Source: AWTP1-13 sp963770295 (GTDB taxonomy: Bacteria; Pseudomonadota; Alphaproteobacteria; Rhizobiales; Hyphomicrobiaceae). Taken from it: DNA of 64,000 bases. Shown one piece after another: positions 53,568 through 64,000 of this stretch. Within the stretch, counting starts at the first letter, position 1; every line of letters begins with the position of its first letter. The notes beneath the pieces were generated by a model. It was not told the DNA's origin and made no database searches. It saw only the letters and a list, made by a program, of their open reading frames with translations. The position numbers were made by a program, and so were the translations under genes. Location: contig CAVYPA010000008.1 in NCBI GenBank assembly GCA_963770295.1, positions 124,001-188,000 of the forward strand, in the 5' to 3' direction.

Positions 53568-54776
53568 TTGCCCGATGCACGGCCGACGATTGCGCAGATC
53601 GTTCCCAATTTGGACGCGGGCGGCGCCGAGGTCACCACCGTGGAGGTGACCGAAGCGATTGTCAAAGCCGGAGGTCGGGCCTTGGTCGTCAGCGGTGGCG
53701 GCCGGCTGGCCGCGCGCATCATCGCCGCGGGCGGCGAGATTGAGACCTTTCCGGCGGCCAGCAAAAATCCCGCGCGCATCCTTTGGAATGGGCGCAGGCT
53801 GAAGGCGCTCGCCGAACGCGAAGGCGTGAGCTTGCTGCACGCGCGCAGCCGCGCCCCGGCCTGGAGCGCCTTGTTGGCGGCGCGCAGCCTCGGCCTGCCG
53901 CTGGTCACTACCTACCACGGCGCTTATCGCGAACGGGGCCGACTGAAAAACCTCTACAACGGGGTGATGGCGCGCGGCGATGTGGTGATCGCCAACTCAG
54001 GCTATACGGCGCGATCCATCAAAAGCCGCTATGGCAAAGCCGAAAGCGACATCGCCACGATCTATCGCGGGGTGGACCTCGCGCGGTTCGTGCCCGGGGC
54101 GGTGGTGGGGGACCGCATCGCCCAGTTGCGGCAGCGTTGGGGGATCGCCGTGGGGCAGCGCGTCATCCTGCACGCGGCGCGCCTGACCCCCCTCAAGGGC
54201 CAGGCGGTTGTGATCGAGGCCGCACGATTGCTCGTGCGCGCGGGCGCGGGTGAGGATCTCGTTTTTGTCCTTGCGGGCGATGCCGGCCCCCGCCCAGGCT
54301 ATGCCGTCGGTCTCAAGGAACAGATTCGCGCGGGCCAGCTGGAAGGGCGCGTGCGCCTGGTTGGGCACCTCGACGACATGCCCGCCGGTCTTGCCAGCGC
54401 GGATTTGGCCCTGATGGTGTCGATCGAACCGGAAGGCTTCGGCCGCGTGGCGGTTGAGGCGCAAGCCATGGGCTGCCCCGTCATCGCCTCTGAGATCGGG
54501 GCTCTCCCGGAGGCGGTGCTTGCGCCGCCCGCGGTCGGGGCGGAGGAGGCGACAGGGTGGCTGGTCAAGCCTGGCGACGCTGTGGCGCTGGCCGAGGCGA
54601 TCCGGCACGCGCTGGCGGTACCGGAGGACGCACGCCGGGCGATGGGGCAGCGGGCGCGCGCGTTCGTGGCGGCCAACTATTCGGTGGGCGAGCTGCAGCG
54701 CCAGACGCTTGCCGTCTACGATCGGCTGCTCGGGACGCGCTTGGCCGAGCGGTTTGCCGGCACCTTGGCCCCTTGA
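53568..54776 (+). CDS. GT4-family glycosyltransferase
   Basis: A 402-residue glycosyltransferase of the GT-B fold. The N-terminus A-Q-I-V-P-N-L-D-A-G-G-A-E and the C-terminal donor motif E-P-E-G-F-G-R-V-A-V-E-A-Q-A-M-G are canonical. The TTG at 53568 fits the family N-terminus (x-P-D-A-R-P-T-I-A) and is preceded by GAGGGG; the longer frame to 53160 has an unrelated Arg-rich leader. It is likely to add a sugar to LPS or exopolysaccharide, near a UDP-sugar dehydrogenase. Confidence 0.85.
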   Translation: MPDARPTIAQIVPNLDAGGAEVTTVEVTEAIVKAGGRALVVSGGGRLAARIIAAGGEIETFPAASKNPARILWNGRRLKALAEREGVSLLHARSRAPAWSALLAARSLGLPLVTTYHGAYRERGRLKNLYNGVMARGDVVIANSGYTARSIKSRYGKAESDIATIYRGVDLARFVPGAVVGDRIAQLRQRWGIAVGQRVILHAARLTPLKGQAVVIEAARLLVRAGAGEDLVFVLAGDAGPRPGYAVGLKEQIRAGQLEGRVRLVGHLDDMPAGLASADLALMVSIEPEGFGRVAVEAQAMGCPVIASEIGALPEAVLAPPAVGAEEATGWLVKPGDAVALAEAIRHALAVPEDARRAMGQRARAFVAANYSVGELQRQTLAVYDRLLGTRLAERFAGTLAP

Positions 54777-54879
54777 CCGTGCTGGCCCCTTGACAGCGCG
54801 ACCCGGCCTCCTCCATTCCCGCCAAAATCATCTCCCCGCCACCCCGGGGCGCAGCCCAAGGCTCACGAGCGGTATTTAG

Positions 54880-55617
54880 ATGCAACAACAGACCATTCTC
54901 TGCATGAAATGGGGCACGCGGTACGGCGTCGACTATGTCAACAGGTTGGCCTCCATGATCCGCCGCAATACGCGGCGGCCGACCCGCATCATTTGCTTCA
55001 CCGACCGGCCGCAAGGCATCGACCCCGGCGTCGACACCGCGCCGCTACCGCCGATCAATATTCCCGAGCGCGTGCAGTGGTTGGGCTGGCGCAAGATTTC
55101 GCTGTGGCAGGCCCCCCTGCTCGACCTCGCCGGCGACGTCCTGTTCCTCGATCTCGACGTGGTTATCACCGGATCGCTCGATGAGTTTTTCGATTTCGAG
55201 CCCGGCCGCTACTGCGTGGCAAGGAACTGGTCGGAACCCGATTTGCGGGTCGGCAATACCTCGGTCTACCGGTTTCCGGTGGGGCGCATGACCTATATTT
55301 TTGACGCCTTCAACCGCGACGGTGAACGCTTCCTGGCCCGCTACCGGAACTCGCAAAAGTATATCTCTGGGGAGGCCAAGGACATGGTGTTCTGGCCGCC
55401 CGCGTGGTGCCTCAGTTTCAAGCACTCCCTGTTGCCGCGATGGCCCTTGAATTTCTTTCTGATCCCCAAGCTGCCGCAAGGCACCAAGGTCGTGGCCTTT
55501 ACGGGCAAACCCGATCCGGATGAGGCCCGCGACGGGCATTGGCCGGTCAAAAGCTCCTGGAAGCGGTTGTACAAGCATGTGCGGGCAACGCCGTGGATCG
55601 CCGAGCATTGGCGCTAA
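54880..55617 (+). CDS. GT8-like glycosyltransferase
   Basis: A 245-residue protein whose D-x-D motif is in F-L-D-L-D-V-V-I, with R-Y-C-V-A-R-N-W and a late W-P-V-K-S-S-W. This is close to retaining GT-A enzymes of the glycogenin / LPS type. A GAGCGG lies upstream of the ATG. It follows the GT4 gene by 103 bp, and the two probably function together in a surface glycan. Confidence 0.72.
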   Translation: MQQQTILCMKWGTRYGVDYVNRLASMIRRNTRRPTRIICFTDRPQGIDPGVDTAPLPPINIPERVQWLGWRKISLWQAPLLDLAGDVLFLDLDVVITGSLDEFFDFEPGRYCVARNWSEPDLRVGNTSVYRFPVGRMTYIFDAFNRDGERFLARYRNSQKYISGEAKDMVFWPPAWCLSFKHSLLPRWPLNFFLIPKLPQGTKVVAFTGKPDPDEARDGHWPVKSSWKRLYKHVRATPWIAEHWR

Positions 55618-55769
55618 GCCGCCCCCGAGGGTAAATTGGCCCGGATACTTGACTTGGGCCTTATTCTTTTCGAATGTCAGCCCGCAGGCTGGGTGCCAGT
55701 CGCACGCGCCCCGTGCAGGGTGCGACGCTTGGCCGCTTGAGATCGCAAACCATTGAAGGAGACTGCCCA

Positions 55770-56309
55770 ATACGACGCCCAATGAGGGCCGCGCCGGAGC
55801 GCGAGCCCGCTGGTCCACGGATGAATGAGGACATCCGGGTCCGCGAAGTGCGATTGATCGATGAAAATGGCGATAATGTAGGCGTAGTGCCGATTGCCGA
55901 TGCGCTCGCGCGTGCTACGGCGGCGGGGCTCGATCTGGTTGAGATTTCGCCCGACGCCAACCCACCCGTGACCAAGGTGTTGGATTACGGCAAATACAAA
56001 TATCAAGAGCAGAAAAAGGCCGCCGAGGCACGCAAGCGGCAAAAGATCGTCGAGATCAAAGAGATCAAAATGCGGCCTAGCATCGACGATCATGACTATG
56101 ACGTGAAAATGCGTTCCATGAAGCGCTTCTTCGACGATGGCGACAAGGTCAAGGTCACGCTGCGCTTTCGCGGCCGTGAGCTCTCCCATCAGGAACTCGG
56201 TTGGCAGGTCCTGCAGCGCGTCAAGGCCGATACGGAGCCGCACGCCAAGGTCGAATCCGAGCCGCGCATGGAAGGTCGCCAGATGGTGATGATACTGGCA
56301 CCGCGTTAG
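55770..56309 (+). CDS. infC: Translation initiation factor IF-3
   Basis: A 179-residue IF-3 with two domains separated by the Lys-rich linker Y-K-Y-Q-E-Q-K-K-A-A-E-A-R. Its C-domain has I-K-M-R-P-S-I-D-D-H-D-Y and V-K-V-T-L-R-F-R-G-R-E. The start seems to be ATA at 55770, 8 bases after GAAGGAG and matching the family's x-R-R-P N-terminus. The first ATG (55782) is 20 bases from that site. Noncanonical infC starts are known to allow autoregulation by IF-3. It leads the infC-rpmI-rplT group. Confidence 0.93.
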   Translation: MRRPMRAAPEREPAGPRMNEDIRVREVRLIDENGDNVGVVPIADALARATAAGLDLVEISPDANPPVTKVLDYGKYKYQEQKKAAEARKRQKIVEIKEIKMRPSIDDHDYDVKMRSMKRFFDDGDKVKVTLRFRGRELSHQELGWQVLQRVKADTEPHAKVESEPRMEGRQMVMILAPR

Positions 56310-56432
56310 CCCCGGGCGCTCAAGCCCGCCTGTGCCCGATCACGAACGCCGCTCCCCGGCGCCTGCGAGGGGGATAGAACCTTGGCGGAAAGTCGTTGCA
56401 CGCGATCGCCGATCGCCGTATGAGAGCACCGC

Positions 56433-56466
56433 AAGCCGCCCGGCGGGGCATGCCGTGGCGGCTTTT
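56433..56466 (+). terminator. Hairpin between infC and rpmI (terminator or attenuator candidate)
   Basis: AAGCCGCC (56433-56440) pairs with GGCGGCTT (56457-56464). The enclosed CGGC/GCCG pair lengthens the stem, and four Ts follow. It lies 70 bp before rpmI. The short T tract leaves partial read-through possible, as expected inside an operon. Confidence 0.5.
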
Positions 56467-56536
56467 CATGCTTCAAACAAGCCGCGCTGCCGGGTCCAGG
56501 TGAAGGGCACGCGCGCGGCCGATCGAGGAGAGCAAA

Positions 56537-56737
56537 ATGCCCAAGTTGAAGACCAAAAGTGGTGCCAAAAAACGCTTCAAGATGACGGGCACGGGCAAGG
56601 TCAAGGCGCAGGCGCAAGGCAAGCGACACGGCATGATCAAGCGCACGACCAAATTCGTGCGCAGCGCGCGCGGCACCATGGTGCTGAACGACAGCGATGC
56701 CCGCATCGTCAAGAAATACATGCCCTACAACCGTTGA
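56537..56737 (+). CDS. rpmI: 50S ribosomal protein L35
   Basis: A 66-residue ribosomal protein starting M-P-K-L-K-T-K-S-G-A-K-K-R-F. It belongs to the conserved infC-rpmI-rplT cluster. GAGGAG lies before the ATG. Confidence 0.97.
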   Translation: MPKLKTKSGAKKRFKMTGTGKVKAQAQGKRHGMIKRTTKFVRSARGTMVLNDSDARIVKKYMPYNR

Positions 56738-56788
56738 GCCGCGGCGCCACGCGCGGCTCTGCATCCTGAGATCTGACGGAGTATTGCC

Positions 56789-57151
56789 ATGGCACGCGTC
56801 AAGCGCGGCGTCACCGCCCATGCCAAGCACAAGAAAGTTCTGAACAAGGCCAAGGGCTACTACGGCCGACGCAAGAACACGATCCGGGTCGCCAAACAGG
56901 CGGTCGAGAAGGCCATGCAGTATGGCTACCGCGACCGCAAGCGTAAGAAGCGCACTTTCCGCGCGCTCTGGATCCAACGCATCAATGCGGCGGTGCGCGA
57001 ACACGGCATGACCTACGGCCGATTTATCGACGGCCTTAACAAGGCCGGGATCGCCATCGACCGCAAAGTGCTGGCCGACATCGCCGTCAAGGATGCTGCC
57101 GGTTTCAAGACGCTGTGCGAGCAAGCCGCCGCGCAGTTGCGTGCGGCCTAG
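56789..57151 (+). CDS. rplT: 50S ribosomal protein L20
   Basis: A 120-residue protein, M-A-R-V-K-R-G-V-T and a basic helix G-Y-Y-G-R-R-K-N-T, followed by W-I-Q-R-I-N-A-A-V-R. It binds 23S rRNA and helps early large-subunit assembly. In many bacteria L20 represses this operon. It lies 51 bp after rpmI. Confidence 0.97.
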   Translation: MARVKRGVTAHAKHKKVLNKAKGYYGRRKNTIRVAKQAVEKAMQYGYRDRKRKKRTFRALWIQRINAAVREHGMTYGRFIDGLNKAGIAIDRKVLADIAVKDAAGFKTLCEQAAAQLRAA

Positions 57152-57204
57152 CCGTCTTGTCTCGCCGGCCTGCCGGGGAGCAAGGGCAAGAGGCAGGCTT
57201 AAAG

Positions 57205-57246
57205 GCTGCTACGCGCGCGCTCATCTTGCGCGCGGGCTTGGGCAGC
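57205..57246 (+). promoter_or_regulatory. GC-rich hairpin in the pheS leader
   Basis: CGCGCGC pairs with GCGCGCG (57228-57234) inside an outer GCTGC (57205-57209) / GCAGC (57242-57246) stem. No T tract follows, so it is not a standard terminator. It lies 37 bases before pheS and could affect its expression, but that is speculative. Confidence 0.3.
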
Positions 57247-57283
57247 AGATTGGGCGCCGGGCGTCGGCCCTGGATGATCACGA

Positions 57284-58357
57284 ATGGCACAGGACATCGA
57301 CATTGCGGCGCTCGAGCAGGCGCTCCTCGCCGATATTGGCGCCGCCGGCGACCTCAAGGCCCTGGAAGAGGCGCGCATCGCCGCGCTTGGCCGTAAGGGG
57401 CGCGTTGCCGAACTCATGGGGCGGTTGGGGGCGCTCGCGCCCGATCAGCGCAAGAGCTTCGGCCAGGCGGTCAACGGTCTCAAGCAGCGGGTGAGCGAGG
57501 CCTTGGAGGGCCGCAAAGCCGCACTCGACCGCGTCCAACTGTCGGCCAGGCTTGCCAGCGAGCGCGCCGACATCAGCCTGCCCGTGCGCGCCGGGCCGTT
57601 GCAGGAGGGGCGCATCCATCCCGTAAGCCAGGTGTTCGATGAGGTGGCCGAGATTTTCGGCGACATGGGCTTCGCCATCGCCGAGGGGCCCGACATCGAG
57701 ACGGACGACTTCAATTTCACCAAGCTCAACATTCCCCCGGAGCACCCGGCACGGCAGGACCACGATACCTTCTATTTTCCGGCGAAGGCGGATGGAGCCC
57801 GGTTGTTGCTGCGTACGCACACCAGTCCCGTGCAGATCCGCACCATGCTGGCCCAGAAGCCGCCGATCCGCATTATCGTGCCGGGCCGCGTCTACCGCAT
57901 CGACAGCGATGCCACGCATACACCGATGTTTCACCAGATTGAGGGCCTGGTGATCGACGAGAGCACGCACCTCGGTCACCTGAAGTGGTGCTTGGAAGAA
58001 TTCTGCAAGGCGTTCTTTGAAGTCGACGAGGTGCGCATGCGCTTTCGCGCCTCGCACTTTCCGTTCACGGAACCGTCCATGGAGGTCGATATCGACGCGG
58101 CGGCGATCGGCAAGCCAGGGCAGTGGCTCGAGATCCTGGGCAGCGGTATGGTGCATCCCAACGTGCTCGCCAACTGCGGTCTCGATCCTCAGCGCTATCA
58201 AGGCTTCGCCTTCGGCATGGGCCTCGATCGCATTACCATGCTGAAATACGCCATTCCCGACCTGCGCGACATGTTCTCGGCCGACCTCAGGTGGTTGCAG
58301 CATTACGGTTTCGCCGCGCTCGACGTGCCGACGCTCGCCGGCGGTGTGTCGGGCTAG
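57284..58357 (+). CDS. pheS: Phenylalanine-tRNA ligase alpha subunit
   Basis: A 357-residue catalytic subunit. It has an N-terminal coiled-coil domain and the class II core: motif 1 (H-P-V-S-Q-V-F-D-E), motif 2 (R-V-Y-R-I-D-S-D-A-T-H) and motif 3 (G-F-A-F-G-M-G-L-D-R). It charges tRNA-Phe as an alpha2beta2 complex with PheT. Confidence 0.97.
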   Translation: MAQDIDIAALEQALLADIGAAGDLKALEEARIAALGRKGRVAELMGRLGALAPDQRKSFGQAVNGLKQRVSEALEGRKAALDRVQLSARLASERADISLPVRAGPLQEGRIHPVSQVFDEVAEIFGDMGFAIAEGPDIETDDFNFTKLNIPPEHPARQDHDTFYFPAKADGARLLLRTHTSPVQIRTMLAQKPPIRIIVPGRVYRIDSDATHTPMFHQIEGLVIDESTHLGHLKWCLEEFCKAFFEVDEVRMRFRASHFPFTEPSMEVDIDAAAIGKPGQWLEILGSGMVHPNVLANCGLDPQRYQGFAFGMGLDRITMLKYAIPDLRDMFSADLRWLQHYGFAALDVPTLAGGVSG

Positions 58358-58373
58358 CCCTGGGTTTGCCGAG

Positions 58374-60797
58374 ATGAAGTTCACGCTCGCCTGGCTCAAG
58401 GATCATCTGGAGACCTCGGCCTCGATTACCGAGTTGACGGATAAGCTGTCATCGGTCGGATTGGAGGTCGAAGGCGTCGAGGACCGCGGCGCCAAGTTGG
58501 CGGCCTTTACCGTCGCGCGCGTGCTCGAGGCCAAGCAACACCCCAACGCCGACAAGTTGAAGGTCTGCATGGTCGACACCGGCAGCGGCGTTGTCGAGGT
58601 CGTGTGCGGCGCGTCCAACGCGCGCACAGGTATGATCGGCGTTTTCGCGCCGGTCGGTAGCTACATACCCGGTAAGGACCTGACGCTCGAGGCCCGGTCG
58701 GTGCGCGGCATCGTTTCGGCGGGCATGCTCGTGTCCGAGGCCGAACTCGAAATTTCCGATGCAGGCGACGGCATCATTGAACTGCCAGCCGAGCTCGGTG
58801 GGCGGATCGGTACGCGCTTTGCCGAGGTCATGGGGTTTGCCGATCCGGTGATCGAGGTGAAGCTGACCCCGAACCGGCCCGACTGCACCGGCGTCAGGGG
58901 TATCGCGCGCGACCTTGCCGCCGCCGGTCTCGGCAAGCTCAAGCCCGAGCGGGCGCCGAGCGGCGTCGAAGGCAGCTTCAAGTGTCCGATCGAAATTGAA
59001 CTAGAGTTTCCGCCCCAGGCCGCCGATGCCTGCGCCTGTTTTGCCGGCCGCTATCTTCGCAGCGTCAGCAACGGTTCCGCTCCGGCCTGGCTGCAGCAGC
59101 GCCTCACCGCGGTCGGCCTTCGGCCCATCAACGCGCTGGTCGATGTTACCAACTACATCAGTGTCGACCGCGGCCGACCGCTGCACGTCTATGACGCCGA
59201 TAAGCTCCAGGGCGCGATCCGTGCCCGGCTTGGCCGCAAGGGCGAATCGTTCCTCGGCCTGGACGGCAAAACGCACGCCGTGGACGACAGCATGTGCGTG
59301 ATTGCCGACGATCGTGCCGTGCTGGGATTGGGCGGCATTCTCGGCGGTGAGGACACCGGCGTCACCAGCGCGAGCAAAAACATCCTGATCGAGTGCGCCT
59401 ATTTCGACCCCGTGCGCACGGCGGCCACCGGCCGTAAAACCGGCATTGTTAGCGATGCGCGCTACCGCTTCGAGCGCGGTGTCGATCCGGCCTTCATCAA
59501 GCCCGGCCTCGATCTTGCTACCCGGCTCATGTTGGAGGTGGCGGGCGGCACGCCGTCGCGGGCTTTGGTCGCGGGTGCCCCGCCCGAGGCCAAGCGCGTC
59601 ATCGACTTCCCGCTTGAGCTCGTGCAAAGGCTGGCCGGCATCGTCATCGACGAGAAGCAGATCCGCGGTACGCTCGAGGCGCTGGGTTTTACGCTTGCCG
59701 GCAAGGCTCAAAACCTCAAGGTGACGGTGCCGAGCTGGCGACCTGACGTCGGCGGGACCGCCGATCTGGTCGAGGAGGTGGTCCGCATCGCCGGTCTTGA
59801 CAAGGTGCCCTCGGCACCGATGCCGCGCCGGCATGGCGTGGCGCGGGCGCTGCTGACGCAGACCCAACGCCGTGTCCGCCGCGCGCGGCGCGAGCTGGCG
59901 GCGCGCGGCATGGTCGAGGCCATTACCTGGTCGTTCATTGCCGCGGCAGCGGCGCGCCAGTTCGGCGGGGGAAGCCCTGCGCTCGAGCTCGCCAACCCGA
60001 TCTCGAGCGAGATGACGTCGATGCGTCCGAGTCTGCTGCCGGGCCTGCTGACGGCGGGGCAACGCAATCGGCATCGCGGCTTCAACGACGTTGGCTTGTT
60101 CGAGGTGGGACAGATCTACCGCGACGACACGCCTGAGGGCCAATCGATGGTCGCATCCGGTGTGCGGCTGGGCAACGCGGTGCCGGCCGGCGCCGGCCGG
60201 CATTGGACCGGGACCGCGGAGACGGCGGGCGTTTTTGAGGCCAAGGCCGACGTCGTGGCGCTGCTGGCGGGTCTCGGATTTGACGCCAACCGGGCGCAGG
60301 TCGCGCGCGCGGCCCCGGCCTGGTTCCATCCCGGGCGCTCGGGTGTCCTGCGCTTGGGACCGAAGACCGTGCTCGCCGCTTTCGGCGAGATCCACCCTGA
60401 AGTATTGGCCGCCCTCGACGTCGCCGGCCCGGCCGCGGCCTTCGAGGTCTATCTCGACGCCCTTCCGCGCGACAAGAAAAAGGCAATTGCCAGGCCGGCC
60501 CTCAAGGTTGCCGATCTGCTCGCGGTGAGACGCGACTTCGCCTTTGTGCTCGATCGCGACGTCGCTGCCCAAGAGGTGGTGAAGGCCGTGCTGGCGGCGG
60601 ACAAGAAGCTCATTATGGGCGTTAACGTGTTCGATCTGTTCGAGGGGGCAAGCCTCGGCGCCGGCAAGAAATCGCTGGCCCTGGAGGTCACGCTGCAGCC
60701 GACCGACAAGACGTTGACGGACGAGGAAATCGAGGCCGTGGCCGCCAGGGTGGTGGCGGAGGTGAAGAAGGCAACCGGTGGCGAGATCCGCAGCTAA
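58374..60797 (+). CDS. pheT: Phenylalanine-tRNA ligase beta subunit
   Basis: An 807-residue subunit. It has an N-terminal tRNA-binding OB domain (K-Q-H-P-N-A-D-K-L-K-V-C), the B3/B4 editing region, and a C-terminal anticodon-binding domain (ending D-E-E-I-E-A-V-A-A-R-V-V). Starting at 58374, it lies 16 bases after pheS. It is subject to the same transcript. Confidence 0.97.
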   Translation: MKFTLAWLKDHLETSASITELTDKLSSVGLEVEGVEDRGAKLAAFTVARVLEAKQHPNADKLKVCMVDTGSGVVEVVCGASNARTGMIGVFAPVGSYIPGKDLTLEARSVRGIVSAGMLVSEAELEISDAGDGIIELPAELGGRIGTRFAEVMGFADPVIEVKLTPNRPDCTGVRGIARDLAAAGLGKLKPERAPSGVEGSFKCPIEIELEFPPQAADACACFAGRYLRSVSNGSAPAWLQQRLTAVGLRPINALVDVTNYISVDRGRPLHVYDADKLQGAIRARLGRKGESFLGLDGKTHAVDDSMCVIADDRAVLGLGGILGGEDTGVTSASKNILIECAYFDPVRTAATGRKTGIVSDARYRFERGVDPAFIKPGLDLATRLMLEVAGGTPSRALVAGAPPEAKRVIDFPLELVQRLAGIVIDEKQIRGTLEALGFTLAGKAQNLKVTVPSWRPDVGGTADLVEEVVRIAGLDKVPSAPMPRRHGVARALLTQTQRRVRRARRELAARGMVEAITWSFIAAAAARQFGGGSPALELANPISSEMTSMRPSLLPGLLTAGQRNRHRGFNDVGLFEVGQIYRDDTPEGQSMVASGVRLGNAVPAGAGRHWTGTAETAGVFEAKADVVALLAGLGFDANRAQVARAAPAWFHPGRSGVLRLGPKTVLAAFGEIHPEVLAALDVAGPAAAFEVYLDALPRDKKKAIARPALKVADLLAVRRDFAFVLDRDVAAQEVVKAVLAADKKLIMGVNVFDLFEGASLGAGKKSLALEVTLQPTDKTLTDEEIEAVAARVVAEVKKATGGEIRS

Positions 60798-60810
60798 AGC
60801 GCCACGGCCG

Positions 60811-61389
60811 CTACTCGCTCATGCCGGCGGTATAGGCCTCAATCAGCGCCGCCAGCTTGACCTTGCGTTCGCCATCCCCGTCTTGCAACGCGGGATCATC
60901 GACGATTTCGGCGACCGTGCCGAAGGGATCCTGCTCGAGGCGCGAGTAGAGGCGGCCGGTGTCGCGCACGAGGCGCAGCGGATCTGCCGCCGCTCGCGGG
61001 CTGCCGCGCAGCTCGGCCTTGACGTGGGCGGCCTCCGTCGCGAGCTGCCAGGCGAGCGCGCGCAGATCGGGGGGCCCGGCCTCCCCGGCAGGGCGCGCCT
61101 CTGAGCGAAGTGCCGGCGGGGCGTCGCCGAGACCCGCCGGCCTGCCGGCATCGCCGACCTCGGCATAGCCCATGAGTTCGTTGGGCGTGACGGCGAGTTT
61201 CTGGCAAATCTCGAATATCAGGGTCAGATTGGGTTCCACCTCGGCGCGCTCGTAGCGCGTGTAGCGGTTTTCCTCGATCCCCAGCGCCTTGGCGAAATGC
61301 CGGGCCCGTTCGTAGCCACGCTGTGCGCGCAGCGCGCGCAAGCGGCGGGCGAACTCGGCACGAACGGCAGGGGCGGGGACGGAAGCCAT
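60811..61389 (-). CDS. XRE-family transcriptional regulator
   Basis: A 192-residue regulator with an N-terminal Cro/C1-type helix-turn-helix (residues about 15-75: L-R-A-L-R-A-Q-R-G-Y, Y-T-R-Y-E-R-A-E-V-E-P). The C-terminal half is of unknown ligand type. The ATG at 61389 has GGGGAG. It converges with pheT (13 bp). Targets are unknown. Confidence 0.82.
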   Translation of the reverse strand: MASVPAPAVRAEFARRLRALRAQRGYERARHFAKALGIEENRYTRYERAEVEPNLTLIFEICQKLAVTPNELMGYAEVGDAGRPAGLGDAPPALRSEARPAGEAGPPDLRALAWQLATEAAHVKAELRGSPRAAADPLRLVRDTGRLYSRLEQDPFGTVAEIVDDPALQDGDGERKVKLAALIEAYTAGMSE

Positions 61390-61699
61390 GCGCTCCCCAT
61401 TTCGCAAATTTCAGACAGATTGTAATCGCTAGAAAACGCGGATGATCGGCCTTTATCTCTATTTTCGTTGGAATAAGGCCCCTGAGCGCGCGGAAGTGGG
61501 GCGCAGTGGCCGGGGGCCGGGCCTCACGGATATCCTACAAAAGGGCTTGGGGAGGAGGGCCTGGGGTGGGCGCCGAGGCCAACAAATTGGCGCCGGTGGG
61601 GAGGCACCCGGGCGCCGGCGGGAGCCTTCGTGATTTTTTTCCTGGGCGCGCGCCTTTGCCGGTTCAAACCAGCGTGGCGCGATGCTAAGCACCGCGGCC

Positions 61700-63482
<1,783 letters not shown>

Positions 63483-63502
<20 letters not shown>

Positions 63503-64000
63503 GGGCGCGGCGCTGCCCTGGCGCCGGTTTGGCGCAGGGCGCCGCGGCGGCGCATTGGTTCTCCGGCGCTGGCCGCTGCGGTCGGTTCAGCATCGCCACC
63601 AGGGCGTAGCTGATGATCATCAAGAGGAACCAGGCGCCGAGTTTGCTTGAGGGCACCAGCGCCCAGCCGTGCCGCTGATGGGGGTACATCCAGGCCGCCG
63701 TGAAGGTGCCGATATTCTCGGCAAACCAAATGAACAGCGCGACCAGGGTGAAGCCCAACAGCAGCGGCATCCGGCGCCAGCGGCGCCAGACTTTGAAGAA
63801 CACCCAACAGCGACCAAACAGCAGGGCCGTCGCCGCGAACAGGGCGAGGCGCATGTCGGCCACATAGTGATGGGCAAAGAAATTGACGTAGATGCCGACG
63901 CCCAAGAGGCCCAGCAGGGGGAGCGGCGGGTGGTGGCTGAAGTGGAAATCGAACAGGCGCCAACAGCGCGCGATGTAGGAGCCGATGGCGGCATACATGA
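63483..64000 (-). CDS. DUF817-family integral membrane protein (N-terminus beyond window)
   Basis: The C-terminal 170 residues of a membrane protein. The stretch M-Y-A-A-I-G-S-Y-I-A-R-C-W-R-L and A-E-N-I-G-T-F-T-A-A-W, then L-G-A-W-F-L-L-M-I-I-S-Y, are typical of DUF817. About four hydrophobic helices are visible here, followed by a short Pro/Ala-rich tail. The frame is still open at the window edge. The family is uncharacterised. Confidence 0.8.

Noticed and set aside
59001..60572. 523-residue minus-strand frame opposite pheT
   Set aside because: Shadow; pheT is intact and the antisense product has the composition of a reversed GC-rich codon pattern.
61655..61681. tRNA-like GGTTCAAACC segment upstream of lepA
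   Set aside because: No acceptor, D or anticodon stems can be formed around it.

Overview
The window is a GC-rich stretch of a Gram-negative bacterial chromosome, most likely an alphaproteobacterium of the Hyphomicrobiales (Rhizobiales) type. This placement is an inference. It rests on the LptC/LptA-LptB-RpoN-PtsN cluster, the infC-rpmI-rplT ... pheS-pheT-lepA block, many branched-chain-type (Liv) ABC transporter genes, many acyl-CoA and 2-keto-acid enzymes, and small secreted proteins. I see no rRNA, tRNA, CRISPR array, prophage or transposase gene. Two genes carry single-base frameshifts, which could be real decay or errors in a draft assembly.

Left part (1-17600): catabolic and transport genes. 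Two minus-strand genes (ThDP enzyme, luciferase-like monooxygenase) face three plus-strand genes (2-hydroxyacid dehydrogenase, an SDR lacking its catalytic Tyr and Lys, a second luciferase-like monooxygenase). Next comes a seven-gene minus-strand operon: acyl-CoA synthetase, LivG, LivH, LivM, a frameshifted substrate-binding protein, LivF and a phenylacetate-CoA-ligase-like enzyme. This looks like uptake plus CoA activation of an organic acid, possibly aromatic. mmsA and rlmJ follow.

Middle (17600-41600): a cold-shock gene with a strong terminator; a cluster of four small secreted proteins sharing a C-x6-C tail, with an unrelated secreted protein among them; an oxalate-like ThDP/CaiB/cyclase cluster; a ketopantoate-reductase-like gene; an EVE protein whose 3' end has been tandemly duplicated; a cystathionine beta-lyase-like gene followed by 13-bp tandem repeats; a copper chaperone with a DUF2946-like protein; and a plus-strand run of lactonase-like, 3-hydroxyisobutyrate-dehydrogenase-like, two orphan solute-binding and quinone-oxidoreductase genes. 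After an MFS gene there is an incomplete Liv transporter: a LivH with a lipoprotein-like N-terminal extension, a 485-bp repeat-bearing spacer where LivM/LivG would be expected, and a LivF fused in frame to a frameshifted aldehyde dehydrogenase.

Right part (41000-64000): housekeeping genes. These are a ribonuclease-D-like gene with an apparent CTG start, a fused LptC-LptA protein, LptB, RpoN and PtsN (no hpf between the last two), UppP, QueG and an epimerase. A small surface-polysaccharide group follows (UDP-sugar dehydrogenase, GT4 and GT8-like glycosyltransferases). Then come infC with an apparent ATA start, rpmI, rplT, pheS, pheT, an XRE regulator, lepA and a truncated DUF817 gene at the edge.
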